Assembly (NCBI GenBank): GCA_038065015.1
Contig: JBBTRU010000043.1
Span: forward strand, 1 to 10,802
DNA: 10,802 nt
Reading direction: 5' to 3'
Origin: CAIPSZ01 sp038065015
Lineage (GTDB): Bacteria > Patescibacteriota > Patescibacteriia > PEXW01
The translations under genes were made by a program, and so were the position numbers. Below are positions 4,874 to 10,780 of this stretch, one piece after another (the stretch's first letter is position 1; each line of letters begins with the position of its first letter). The notes under the pieces were generated by a model. The model ran no database searches, was not told the DNA's origin, and saw nothing but the letters and a program-made list of their open reading frames with translations.

Positions 4874-6319
4874 ATGCCTACTGTACAGAATGCAGTAGCA
4901 ACGAAAGTAAAGGTGAGCCTTGGGGCATCACTCTTTATTGGCGTTGCCACCGCAGTTACTTTTAGCATTGGGGGTGCGATGTTGGCTGGCCTTGCGCCTG
5001 GATCAGTTGTAGGCGGCACATGCTACAAGCAGACGGGTTACCCAACCCTGTACCAGGATGCAAACATGACGACGGTTGCGACAGGTTCTTGCACCACAGT
5101 ACTGCCAACAACCGAAAAACCGTACATGTTGCAAGCGATTACCGATGGACAGAGTCTTATTGGTGAGCCAGCTGCACCATATTTTGATTTTGTTGCAGCT
5201 TCTTCTGATACCAAGAGTTTTGGAGAAATAAATTATGGTTATTTCTATGCCAGCTCGACTTTTGAGACAAGTGAAGCACTCGTTATTCGATCATTGCCTC
5301 GAGATGGTCAAAATGGAGCGTTAGCAAATGTGCTTACTATTAAAACAGATGTTGGTGTACTGAATATCTGTTTCCCGAAGGTTGGTCAGATTGAAGGACG
5401 ATTCTTTGTAGGAAAATCTGGAACTTTATATACCGATGCTGCACTCACAAAACGAGCTACTATGGAAATGTGCGGTGTATCACTCGCCCGCGCCGCGACG
5501 CCCACGAGTATCACGGCTGGGTCACGCCTCATGAATAGTGATTATATTTCGTTGGGTCGTAGTTCCTACTACAACGGTGGTCTTGGCACTTTCTCGGACT
5601 ACAGTTTTAGTACAAATTCCTATAACAACATCATTCCTGGCTCTAAAGCTCCACTTAGTCTTACCCAGTCACTTGGTTTGCCCCACCCCGCACCAATCTA
5701 TCCTTACATAACGCCCGCTGACATACTCACCTTGACTACTGATACCGGCACACTCAATCTTTGTCTACCCAGTCGGTCGTTTAGTTTCATTTTTGACGGT
5801 GGGTACCTGTTCGCCGGCAAAGACGGCACGCTCTATGAAGATGCACTTCTTACGAAAAAGTCCACCACCGAAGCGTGCGCGACCATATTGGCTCGTGCTG
5901 CCACGCCCACGACCGTTACTGCCGGGTCGCGCCTCCTGGATACTGGGTATATTACCCTTAGCCGGGGCGGGTACGACTACAGCAGCCACGGTTCCTTCTA
6001 TGGCAATAGCTTTAGCACGGGGTACGATAGCGGCACCATGATCCCTGGCTCCAAGGCTCCGCTGCGGTTGATGCACCGTGTTGGGTACAATTACTCCAAC
6101 CCAACTTATCCGTATACAACTGCAGAAGACGTGTTAACGCTTACTACAGATATAGGTACGCTTAATGTTTGCTTGCCAAGCATTACCTACGCGAATGAAA
6201 GTGATGGTGGCTACCTCTCCGCTGGCAAAGATGGCAGCACCTATAACGATGCACTGTTGCAAAGTCTTGCGAAGAAGTGCGAGCTCCAACCAATTATTAA
6301 AGAAATTACGGTAGAATAG
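4874..6319 (+). CDS. Hypothetical secreted/surface protein with four Cys-bracketed repeat modules
   Basis: I do not recognise the family. The 481-aa protein starts with a basic segment and one hydrophobic helix (about residues 14-38), a signal peptide or membrane anchor. The rest is rich in Ser, Thr, Gly and Tyr. It contains exactly eight Cys in four pairs: 50/73, 166/200, 297/335 and 433/469. Each pair brackets a TLYxDA-like motif (59-63, 185-189, 320-324, degenerate TYNDA at 456-460). The motifs recur every 126, 135 and 136 residues. Between modules 2-3 and 3-4 the repeats are clearly related, sharing LARAATPT, TAGSRL, MIPGSKAPL or IIPGSKAPL, YPY and LTLTTD.GTLN.CLPS. The first repeat is diverged. 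The pattern suggests tandem extracytoplasmic domains, each pinned by a disulfide. Base composition changes sharply inside the gene, near 5480. The start is the ATG at 4874, and no SD is seen. An adhesin or surface-layer role is only a guess. Confidence 0.85.
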   Translation: MPTVQNAVATKVKVSLGASLFIGVATAVTFSIGGAMLAGLAPGSVVGGTCYKQTGYPTLYQDANMTTVATGSCTTVLPTTEKPYMLQAITDGQSLIGEPAAPYFDFVAASSDTKSFGEINYGYFYASSTFETSEALVIRSLPRDGQNGALANVLTIKTDVGVLNICFPKVGQIEGRFFVGKSGTLYTDAALTKRATMEMCGVSLARAATPTSITAGSRLMNSDYISLGRSSYYNGGLGTFSDYSFSTNSYNNIIPGSKAPLSLTQSLGLPHPAPIYPYITPADILTLTTDTGTLNLCLPSRSFSFIFDGGYLFAGKDGTLYEDALLTKKSTTEACATILARAATPTTVTAGSRLLDTGYITLSRGGYDYSSHGSFYGNSFSTGYDSGTMIPGSKAPLRLMHRVGYNYSNPTYPYTTAEDVLTLTTDIGTLNVCLPSITYANESDGGYLSAGKDGSTYNDALLQSLAKKCELQPIIKEITVE

Positions 6320-6336
6320 ATACGTTGAAAACCGCC

Positions 6337-6363
6337 AACCCCTTCCCACCAGGAAGGGGTTTT
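6337..6363 (+). terminator. Intrinsic terminator of the repeat-protein gene
   Basis: AACCCCTTCC (6337-6346) pairs perfectly with GGAAGGGGTT (6352-6361) around a CACCA loop. The T stretch is short (TTTT overlapping the stem end, then GC). It lies 17 bp after the TAG stop and 18 bp before the next start, so it separates this gene from dus. Confidence 0.7.
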
Positions 6364-6380
6364 GCTATACAAAGGTAACT

Positions 6381-7358
6381 ATGCCGAACTTCTGGCAAAC
6401 CCTCCCGAAGCCCATTTTAGCGCTGGCCCCCATGGCCGGGGTTACGGACACGGCTTTTCGGCAAATGTGCAAAGCCGGGGGTGCCGACGTGCTGTACACG
6501 GAATTCGTTTCTACGGATGCCATTGTGTATGAGAGCAAGAAGACCTTCGAGATGCTCAAGTTCTCGGCCGCCGAGCAACCGGTGGTATGCCAGGTCTTCG
6601 GCAAGAATCCCGAGCACTACTTTAAAAGTGCTAAAGTGCTGGCCGATTTAGGCTTTGCGGGTATCGACATTAATTTCGGCTGCCCCGCATACAAGGTGGT
6701 TAAGCACGGCGGGGGAGTAACGCTTATGCGCCGGCCAGACCTAGTGCGGGAAATTGTGCAGGCCACGTGCGAAGGCTCGCCGATTCCCGTGTCTATTAAA
6801 ATCCGCGCCAGTATTTGCAAGGAAGGTTGCGCCGTGGATGATCCGGAAGGGCAAGTCACTGCACTCGACCTTATTGAGGTCATCAAAGGTTTACCGGTAG
6901 CTACCGTTATGATTCATGGCCGTAGCTTTGAACGGCCTTTTGACGGTGCGCCAGATGTGGATGCTATTACCCAGGTGAAGAAAGCTTTCCCGGGCATTGT
7001 GCTGGCTAATGGCGGCGTACACACACCCGAAGACGCCAAAGCGCTCCTAGATCAGACTGGGGCCGATGGCGTGGGCGTGGCCCGCGGCAGCTGGGGCCGA
7101 CCCTGGCTGTTTGAAGAGATTAAAGCTTACCTCGCCACTGGGCGGTACATCCCGCGGGATTGGGAAGCCACCAAGCATGCCATACTCCAACATGCGCAGA
7201 TTGCCTTTGCTGCGCATGGCCCGCGCGGACTTATTGAGCTGCGCAAGCACCTGGCGTGGTACGTGAAAGGTTTGCCAAACGCGGCGGCTTTGCGTGGGAA
7301 GTTGGTGCGGTCCACAACGTATGAGGATGTTGTGGGGGCGTTGAGTGTTTCGGTGTAA
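6381..7358 (+). CDS. dus: tRNA-dihydrouridine synthase (Dus family, FMN-dependent)
   Basis: Dus enzymes reduce specific uridines in the tRNA D loop to dihydrouridine using FMN and NADPH. The 325-aa protein has the TIM-barrel motifs in order: LAPMAGVTD (14-23, FMN site), QVFGKNPE (71-78), DINFGCPAYKVVKHGGG (96-112) with catalytic Cys101, KIR (140-142), MIHGR (177-181), NGG (210-212) and GVARGSWGRPWLF (232-244). The C-terminal helical tRNA-binding domain is present, with LRKHLAWYVKGLP at 287-299. After KIR there is a short segment with two Cys four residues apart (146 and 150) that I do not expect in this family. The start ATG has AAAGG 5 nt upstream. The subfamily (DusB-like by general appearance) is not certain. 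A -10-like TGCTATACA at 6364-6371 lies between the terminator and the ATG, but a transcript from it would omit the SD. Confidence 0.93.
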   Translation: MPNFWQTLPKPILALAPMAGVTDTAFRQMCKAGGADVLYTEFVSTDAIVYESKKTFEMLKFSAAEQPVVCQVFGKNPEHYFKSAKVLADLGFAGIDINFGCPAYKVVKHGGGVTLMRRPDLVREIVQATCEGSPIPVSIKIRASICKEGCAVDDPEGQVTALDLIEVIKGLPVATVMIHGRSFERPFDGAPDVDAITQVKKAFPGIVLANGGVHTPEDAKALLDQTGADGVGVARGSWGRPWLFEEIKAYLATGRYIPRDWEATKHAILQHAQIAFAAHGPRGLIELRKHLAWYVKGLPNAAALRGKLVRSTTYEDVVGALSVSV

Positions 7359-7429
7359 TCACTGGGGCTGAAGTTTGAACGTGACGACGAAGTGGTGTAC
7401 ATGCTGCTTTTGTGGTCATTCACGAGATT

Positions 7430-7459
7430 GCCACCTTTTCTGGCGGCAGAAAAGGTGGC
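7430..7459. repeat. Perfect 12-bp inverted repeat
   Basis: GCCACCTTTTCT (7430-7441) and AGAAAAGGTGGC (7448-7459) are perfect inverted copies around GGCGGC. There is no T tract after the hairpin, and it lies 70 bp past the dus stop. It could be a processing or stability hairpin at the 3' end of the dus mRNA, or a copy of a dispersed palindrome. Confidence 0.75.
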
Positions 7460-7610
7460 ACCCAAAGACCGCTGGGGTCCTGCTACGTGCACGTGTCCTA
7501 GGATATCTTCACTCTGGATGCAAGGGCACGGAGCAGTTCCCCAGACCCGGTTTTTCAAAATAGGTACGTTGCTTTAAGTTCATCTGCAAGAGCTTACATT
7601 TTGAACACAT

Positions 7611-7656
7611 CCCTCTCCTCTGGTAGGAGAGGGTCCGCAAAGCGGGGGAGAGGAGG
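7611..7656. repeat. CCCTCTCC-type palindromic repeat
   Basis: CCCTCTCCT (7611-7619) pairs with AGGAGAGGG (7625-7633). A second small hairpin, CCGC/GCGG around AAA, and a further GGGAGAGG (7647-7654 region) follow, and the latter can compete for the left arm. It resembles the G/C-purine palindrome at 3220-3288 and, from general experience, short intergenic elements in CPR assemblies. Confidence 0.6.
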
Positions 7657-7665
7657 TATTACAAA

Positions 7666-7700
7666 CGAAAACCCGATCGCTATTGACGATCAGGTTTTCG
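7666..7700 (-). terminator. Probable terminator of the corA/AAA+/membrane-protein cluster
   Basis: CGAAAACC-C-GATCG (7666-7679) pairs with CGATC-A-GGTTTTCG (7687-7700), a 13-bp stem with one mismatch around a 7-nt loop. On the minus strand it is followed only by TTTG, so the T tract is weak. It lies about 40 bp past the stop at 7739 and is the best candidate for ending that transcript. Confidence 0.5.
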
Positions 7701-7704
7701 GGTT

Positions 7705-7735
7705 AACCTCTCCTATGCCTTGAGGTTTTTGTTTT
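7705..7735 (+). terminator. Weak plus-strand terminator candidate
   Basis: AACCTC (7705-7710) pairs with GAGGTT (7722-7727), followed by TTTGTTTTTG. The stem is only 6 bp, but the T stretch is good. It could stop readthrough from dus before the convergent gene. Confidence 0.35.
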
Positions 7736-7738
7736 TGC

Positions 7739-8203
7739 TTACGAAGCGAGCAGCGTGGCAATGCTCTCGACGCTGAAATCTGCGCTGCCCGTCTTGGTGA
7801 CGTTCACGTAAATTGCACCACCCCAGCTTGCGGGGATGCTCTGCGCGGCGCAGCTCACCACTTTGGTGTTAAGCGCTTGCAGCTTGGTGGCGTCGTACTT
7901 CGCTACGACTTCAGCCACTTTCTGTGCGGCGGTGTTCTTGGTATTTGCAAACGAGCTGGCGTTGTCTGCCTGCACGAACGCGACCAAGCAACCCTTGCTG
8001 GCTGCCCATGCGCCGTTGGTGTACACGGCGGATTGTGCCTGCGCATCTTTATCCTTGAACGCGGCCAGGTTTGGGCCAATGCTGTCTGTCGCATTGCCGA
8101 TTGCCCAGATGAAGAACAAGCCCAAGAAGAAAACGAAAACAAAGCTCAGGGCGAGAACCACCGGGGAACCGTAGTTAACTTTGTGGTCAAACATGCTTTC
8201 CAT
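7739..8203 (-). CDS. Hypothetical single-pass membrane protein with two cysteines
   Basis: I do not recognise this 154-aa protein. One strong membrane helix spans about residues 14-36 (PVVLALSFVFVFFLGLFFIW), after a short N-terminus carrying MESMFDHK. The remaining 115 residues are polar and Ala/Ser/Thr/Lys-rich, with exactly two Cys (72 and 118) that could form a disulfide if the domain faces outward. I chose the ATG at 8203 because AGGAGGTGA (8219-8211), one of the best SDs in the window, sits 8 nt before it. An upstream in-frame GTG at 8212 overlaps that SD. It follows the AAA+ ATPase gene by 36 bp on the same strand, so it probably belongs to the same transcript, yet its strong SD points to higher translation than its neighbours. 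A partner or substrate of the tethered ATPase is a reasonable guess, not a demonstrated link. Confidence 0.8.
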   Translation of the reverse strand: MESMFDHKVNYGSPVVLALSFVFVFFLGLFFIWAIGNATDSIGPNLAAFKDKDAQAQSAVYTNGAWAASKGCLVAFVQADNASSFANTKNTAAQKVAEVVAKYDATKLQALNTKVVSCAAQSIPASWGGAIYVNVTKTGSADFSVESIATLLAS

Positions 8204-8239
8204 AGTTCTCACCTCCTTTCACTATGACGGATAGAATTA

Positions 8240-9208
8240 TTACACTTTAGGGGTCGCCTGCATAGCTGCCTCCTGCTTGGGCAGTTCTACAAAGCTACTC
8301 ACAATAACCCGCAGATCTTCCAGCTGTACCTCTTTGTTCCCTTGGCTGGATTTGCCCGTTTCAATTTGCTCCAGGTGCACGCGCGATCCGGCCTCGTCCA
8401 GGATGTCGATAGCTTTATCGGGGAAAACGCGCTCTTGTAGGTGCTCTTGCGCCAGCGCAACAATGGCTTCTAAAATCGCATCCGAGTAGGTAACGTGGTG
8501 GTAACTTTCGTACTTTTTTCGCAGCCCTTTGAGAATTTCAACGGTTTGTTCTGCGGAGGGCTCGGCCACAATGACCGGTTGGAAGCGGCGTTCCAGGGTT
8601 TGATCTTTTTCGACATACTTTTGGTATTCCTCTAGCGTGGTGGCGCCAATTACTTGCAGCTCTCCGCGCGCGAGGGCGGGTTTCAGGATGTCGGCAGCGT
8701 CAATTGCCCCAGTTGCTTCACCGGCTTCGGCCAGGGTGTGGATTTCATCAATGAATAAAATAATGTGTCGCTCGGCAGCAATAATTTCGTCAACCAGAGA
8801 TTTTAAACGTTTTTCAAATTCCCCGCGGTACTTGGTGCCGGCCACCAGCCCCGAGAGGTCGAGGGCCAGCCCGCGTTTGGTCTTGAGAGTTTCGGGAACA
8901 TTACCGGTTGCCAGTTCGTTTGCCAACTCCTCGACAATTGCGGTTTTGCCCACCCCCGACTTGCCAATGAGTACCGGATTGTTCTTGGTGCGGCGAGAGA
9001 GGATTTCAATAACCCGGTAAATTTCGTGCTTGCGGCCAATGACCGGGTCCAGCTTCCCCGATTTGGCCATGGCGGTAAGATCTTTGGAATACAAGTTCAG
9101 CATGTGCCCGCTGGTGTGCAGGCTGCCGCTCTCGGTTTGCTTGCGCAGCGCCATAATAACTATGATGATGACTCCAAAGGCGACGGCAATGAGCAGGGGA
9201 GTATTCAT
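8240..9208 (-). CDS. Membrane-anchored single-AAA+ Clp-family ATPase (ClpB/ClpC D1 only)
   Basis: ClpB/ClpC proteins are hexameric unfoldases with two AAA+ domains. This 322-aa protein has only the first. An N-terminal membrane helix (about residues 4-21, followed by RK) replaces the usual Clp-N domain. The D1 entry SKDLTAMAKSGKLDPVIGR (41-59) matches the family. Walker A is GKSGVGKT (82-89), Walker B LFIDE (151-155), and the pore loop KYRG (126-129) keeps its aromatic residue. GATT (188-191) provides the sensor-1 region, ERR (206-208) the arginine finger, and FPDKAIDILDEA (262-273) closes the lid. There is no coiled-coil M domain. The end, VIVSSFVELP (301-310), corresponds to the D1-D2 linker, after which the protein stops. 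D2 and its ClpP-docking loop are absent. The start is 4 bp after the corA-like stop, with no SD, so translation is probably coupled. By the positive-inside rule the ATPase is cytoplasmic, tethered to the membrane. Confidence 0.9.
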   Translation of the reverse strand: MNTPLLIAVAFGVIIIVIMALRKQTESGSLHTSGHMLNLYSKDLTAMAKSGKLDPVIGRKHEIYRVIEILSRRTKNNPVLIGKSGVGKTAIVEELANELATGNVPETLKTKRGLALDLSGLVAGTKYRGEFEKRLKSLVDEIIAAERHIILFIDEIHTLAEAGEATGAIDAADILKPALARGELQVIGATTLEEYQKYVEKDQTLERRFQPVIVAEPSAEQTVEILKGLRKKYESYHHVTYSDAILEAIVALAQEHLQERVFPDKAIDILDEAGSRVHLEQIETGKSSQGNKEVQLEDLRVIVSSFVELPKQEAAMQATPKV

Positions 9209-9212
9209 AGGT

Positions 9213-10145
9213 TTAGAGCCAGCGCTTCCATTTGAATAGTCCTACGGCCATGACGCTAACCCCAACAAGAATGCCGAGCAAGCTGTAGAACCCATAGGCG
9301 GTGCCCACGAGCGGGGTGTGGGGCAGTCGGGCGGCAAATATCGTGGTAATAAGCGTGAGTGTGAAAATGACTACCGAAATGGTGGTATAGGTTTTCATCA
9401 CGTCGTTCAAGCGGTACGAGATAAGCGACTCGTTGGTTTCTTGTAGTGCCTCCACCGCCTCTTTAAACGCCTCGAGGTTGTCCCAGATTTCTTTGGACCG
9501 TTCAACCGTATTGCTCAAGACATTGTTTACGTGTTCCGCATTGGGCAGGTTGAGCACGCGTTGCGCTAGGGTAAGTTTTTTAATGGTATTTTTTTGCGCC
9601 TGCATAATCTTGCGGAAATCTACAATGTTCCGGCGGGTGACGAGGATTTCTTCGACCATTTCTTTCTGCTTATCGCGAAAAATCAGCCGCTCGATTGCGT
9701 GTAGATCCAGCGAGATGTGGTCCAGCATGGGGAAGCAGGCACCCAGCAGGCGGTTGATGAGGCCGATGACTGTGAGAAGCACATCCGGGGAGGGATTCGT
9801 AGACTTGGCTTGGGCGTGGAATTCTTTAAAGGTCTCTTCTAATACGTGCCGTTTATTGTCGTGAATGGTAATGAGGAAGTCCTTGCCAATAAAAAAATCA
9901 ATTTCCGAAGATTCTATCTCCCGAGTTTGGCGGTTGTAGATGGGGAACATGAGTACCAGGAAGGCGTAGCGATCATACACCTCCAGCTTCGGTCGCTGGC
10001 CCGTGCTCACGCAATCTTTAATATCGAGTGCGCTAAAGTACGGGAAGTGCTCCCGCAGGTACTGGATTTCTGGTGTATCATCAGCCGTCGCCCCGGTGAG
10101 GTTAATCCACCGGAAGCTTGGTGCCGATGCTTCGGCTATTGGCAT
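9213..10145 (-). CDS. CorA-family divalent cation transporter-like protein lacking the GMN motif
   Basis: CorA proteins are pentameric Mg2+/Co2+ channels with a large cytoplasmic N-terminal domain and two C-terminal membrane helices. This 310-aa protein has that layout. The alpha/beta domain includes DYRYAFLVLMFPIY-like and DFFIGKDFLITIHD segments (to about residue 96). A long helical stalk follows (about 100-250, with NESLISYRLNDVMKTYT at its end), then TM1 at about 252-270 and TM2 at about 283-303, ending in the typical basic FKWKRWL. The signature GMN after TM1, which forms the selectivity filter, reads AAR at 271-273 (IFAARLPHTPL where IYGMNFEYMPEL is expected). The substrate may therefore differ from Mg2+, or transport may be lost. 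The ATG at 10145 has no SD behind a roughly 35-nt leader. It is the first gene of a cluster with the tethered AAA+ ATPase 4 bp downstream. Confidence 0.88.
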   Translation of the reverse strand: MPIAEASAPSFRWINLTGATADDTPEIQYLREHFPYFSALDIKDCVSTGQRPKLEVYDRYAFLVLMFPIYNRQTREIESSEIDFFIGKDFLITIHDNKRHVLEETFKEFHAQAKSTNPSPDVLLTVIGLINRLLGACFPMLDHISLDLHAIERLIFRDKQKEMVEEILVTRRNIVDFRKIMQAQKNTIKKLTLAQRVLNLPNAEHVNNVLSNTVERSKEIWDNLEAFKEAVEALQETNESLISYRLNDVMKTYTTISVVIFTLTLITTIFAARLPHTPLVGTAYGFYSLLGILVGVSVMAVGLFKWKRWL

Positions 10146-10186
10146 AGTGAGGTTTGTTTTCGCTGCTTTTTCTAACTTCTAAACAT

Positions 10187-10215
10187 ATTCTAGCACGTTT
10201 TGGAGCTTTTGGCAA
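10187..10215 (-). promoter_or_regulatory. Promoter of the corA-like/AAA+ cluster
   Basis: On the minus strand, the -35 TTGCCA (10215-10210, one mismatch) is followed after 17 bp by the extended -10 TGCTAGAAT (TAGAAT at 10192-10187). The predicted start is near 10180, leaving about 35 nt before the ATG at 10145, without an SD. Confidence 0.75.
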
Positions 10216-10229
10216 GTTCGTGGGGTAAT

Positions 10230-10277
10230 AAAAAATCCCTGACATGAACATGCTTTGTGCATCATTCATGTCAGGGA
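10230..10277 (-). terminator. Intrinsic terminator of the lipoprotein gene
   Basis: TCCCTGACATGAA (10277-10265 on the minus strand) pairs perfectly over 13 bp with TTCATGTCAGGGA (10248-10236), with a further small ATGC/GCAT stem in the loop. T6 then A follows (10235-10229). It lies just past the lipoprotein stop at 10285 and upstream of the corA promoter, so the two units are separate. Confidence 0.9.
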
Positions 10278-10284
10278 AGTTATG

Positions 10285-10668
10285 TTAGTAAGGACGGCGC
10301 GGGTCATCCTGAAGAATAACTTTGTAATAGTTATCTCCTTTACCAAGACTGAACGAATAATCCTTCGTGCGGGTTTCGTAGGGTACCAACGTTGTCCATT
10401 CAATATGTACTTGAACGGATGCAGCCTGCTGTGGTACCCGCAGGGTGACTTTTCCGTCCGCCCCAGATGTTGCTGCTGACGCATAGTCGACAACTGTTGC
10501 GTGCACATCGGGTAACGGTTCAGGATGAGTTGCACGCTCGAAGTAAAGTGTGAGTCCTGGGTACGAAGCTAAAATGTCGGGTAGCCGATCGCAACTCGTT
10601 ATCGTAAGGAACCCGAAGGTACTAACGATAAAAAGTATAAATATTGAAAGAAAACTATATCGACGCAT
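10285..10668 (-). CDS. Hypothetical small lipoprotein
   Basis: This 127-aa protein has a classic lipoprotein signal: the basic start MRRYS, a hydrophobic core (about residues 6-21) and the lipobox ITSC with Cys26 as the predicted lipidated residue (+2 is Asp). The mature part, about 100 residues, alternates hydrophobic and polar residues. It contains DVHATVVDYASAATSGADGKVTLRVP-like phrasing (cut here for brevity), reminiscent of the small beta-sandwich carboxypeptidase-regulatory or Ig-like domains that decorate surface proteins; this fold is an inference. There are no further Cys. GAGGAGG stands 7 nt before the ATG at 10668, so the start is well supported. It is a single-gene unit with its own near-consensus promoter and terminator. 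I do not recognise a named family. Confidence 0.82.
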   Translation of the reverse strand: MRRYSFLSIFILFIVSTFGFLTITSCDRLPDILASYPGLTLYFERATHPEPLPDVHATVVDYASAATSGADGKVTLRVPQQAASVQVHIEWTTLVPYETRTKDYSFSLGKGDNYYKVILQDDPRRPY

Positions 10669-10717
10669 GGTGCGCCTCCTCTATTTGTAGGTTATGAAAG
10701 TACAAGGTGAACACCGG

Positions 10718-10746
10718 AGCATAGCATAGCCAGACTGGTTTGTCAA
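10718..10746 (-). promoter_or_regulatory. Near-consensus promoter of the lipoprotein gene
   Basis: On the minus strand a perfect -35, TTGACA (10746-10741), a 17-bp spacer and the extended -10 TGCTATGCT (TATGCT at 10723-10718) are seen. The predicted start is near 10711, giving a leader of about 43 nt containing the SD. A 9-bp inverted repeat, AGTACAAGG (10699-10707) with CCTTGTACT (10749-10757), brackets the promoter. Confidence 0.8.
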
Positions 10747-10780
10747 TCCCTTGTACTGGACGGCCACATCGTGTGCAATC

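Larger units (their letters stand above)
7359..7738. other. Gene-free region between dus and the convergent membrane-protein gene
   Basis: These 380 bp hold no convincing gene. Short ORFs near 7375-7577 run across a 12-bp inverted repeat, have no SD and give Cys/Trp-rich nonsense. No tRNA-like sequence was found. What it does hold is listed separately: an inverted repeat (7430-7459), a CCCTCTCC-type repeat (7611-7656), a probable minus-strand terminator (7666-7700) and a weak plus-strand terminator (7705-7735). The stretch 7460-7610 has no structure I can name. Confidence 0.7.

Noticed and set aside
6364..6371. -10-like TGCTATACA just before dus
   Set aside because: It overlaps the tail of the upstream terminator and would start transcription inside the AAAGG-ATG interval, removing the SD. 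It may be real, but the evidence is too thin for a feature.
7375..7577. Overlapping plus-strand ORFs of about 60 codons after dus
   Set aside because: They read through the 12-bp inverted repeat, have no SD, and encode Cys/Trp/Arg-rich sequence without a domain.
8204..8212. GTG start nine bases upstream of the ATG of the small membrane protein
   Set aside because: The GTG is part of the SD sequence AGGAGGTGA itself, and the ATG at 8203 has the correct spacing.
8203..8240. Missing D2 domain of the Clp ATPase encoded just downstream
   Set aside because: The downstream gene is a membrane helix plus a polar domain without Walker motifs. None of the other minus-strand frames listed for this region resembles a Clp D2.
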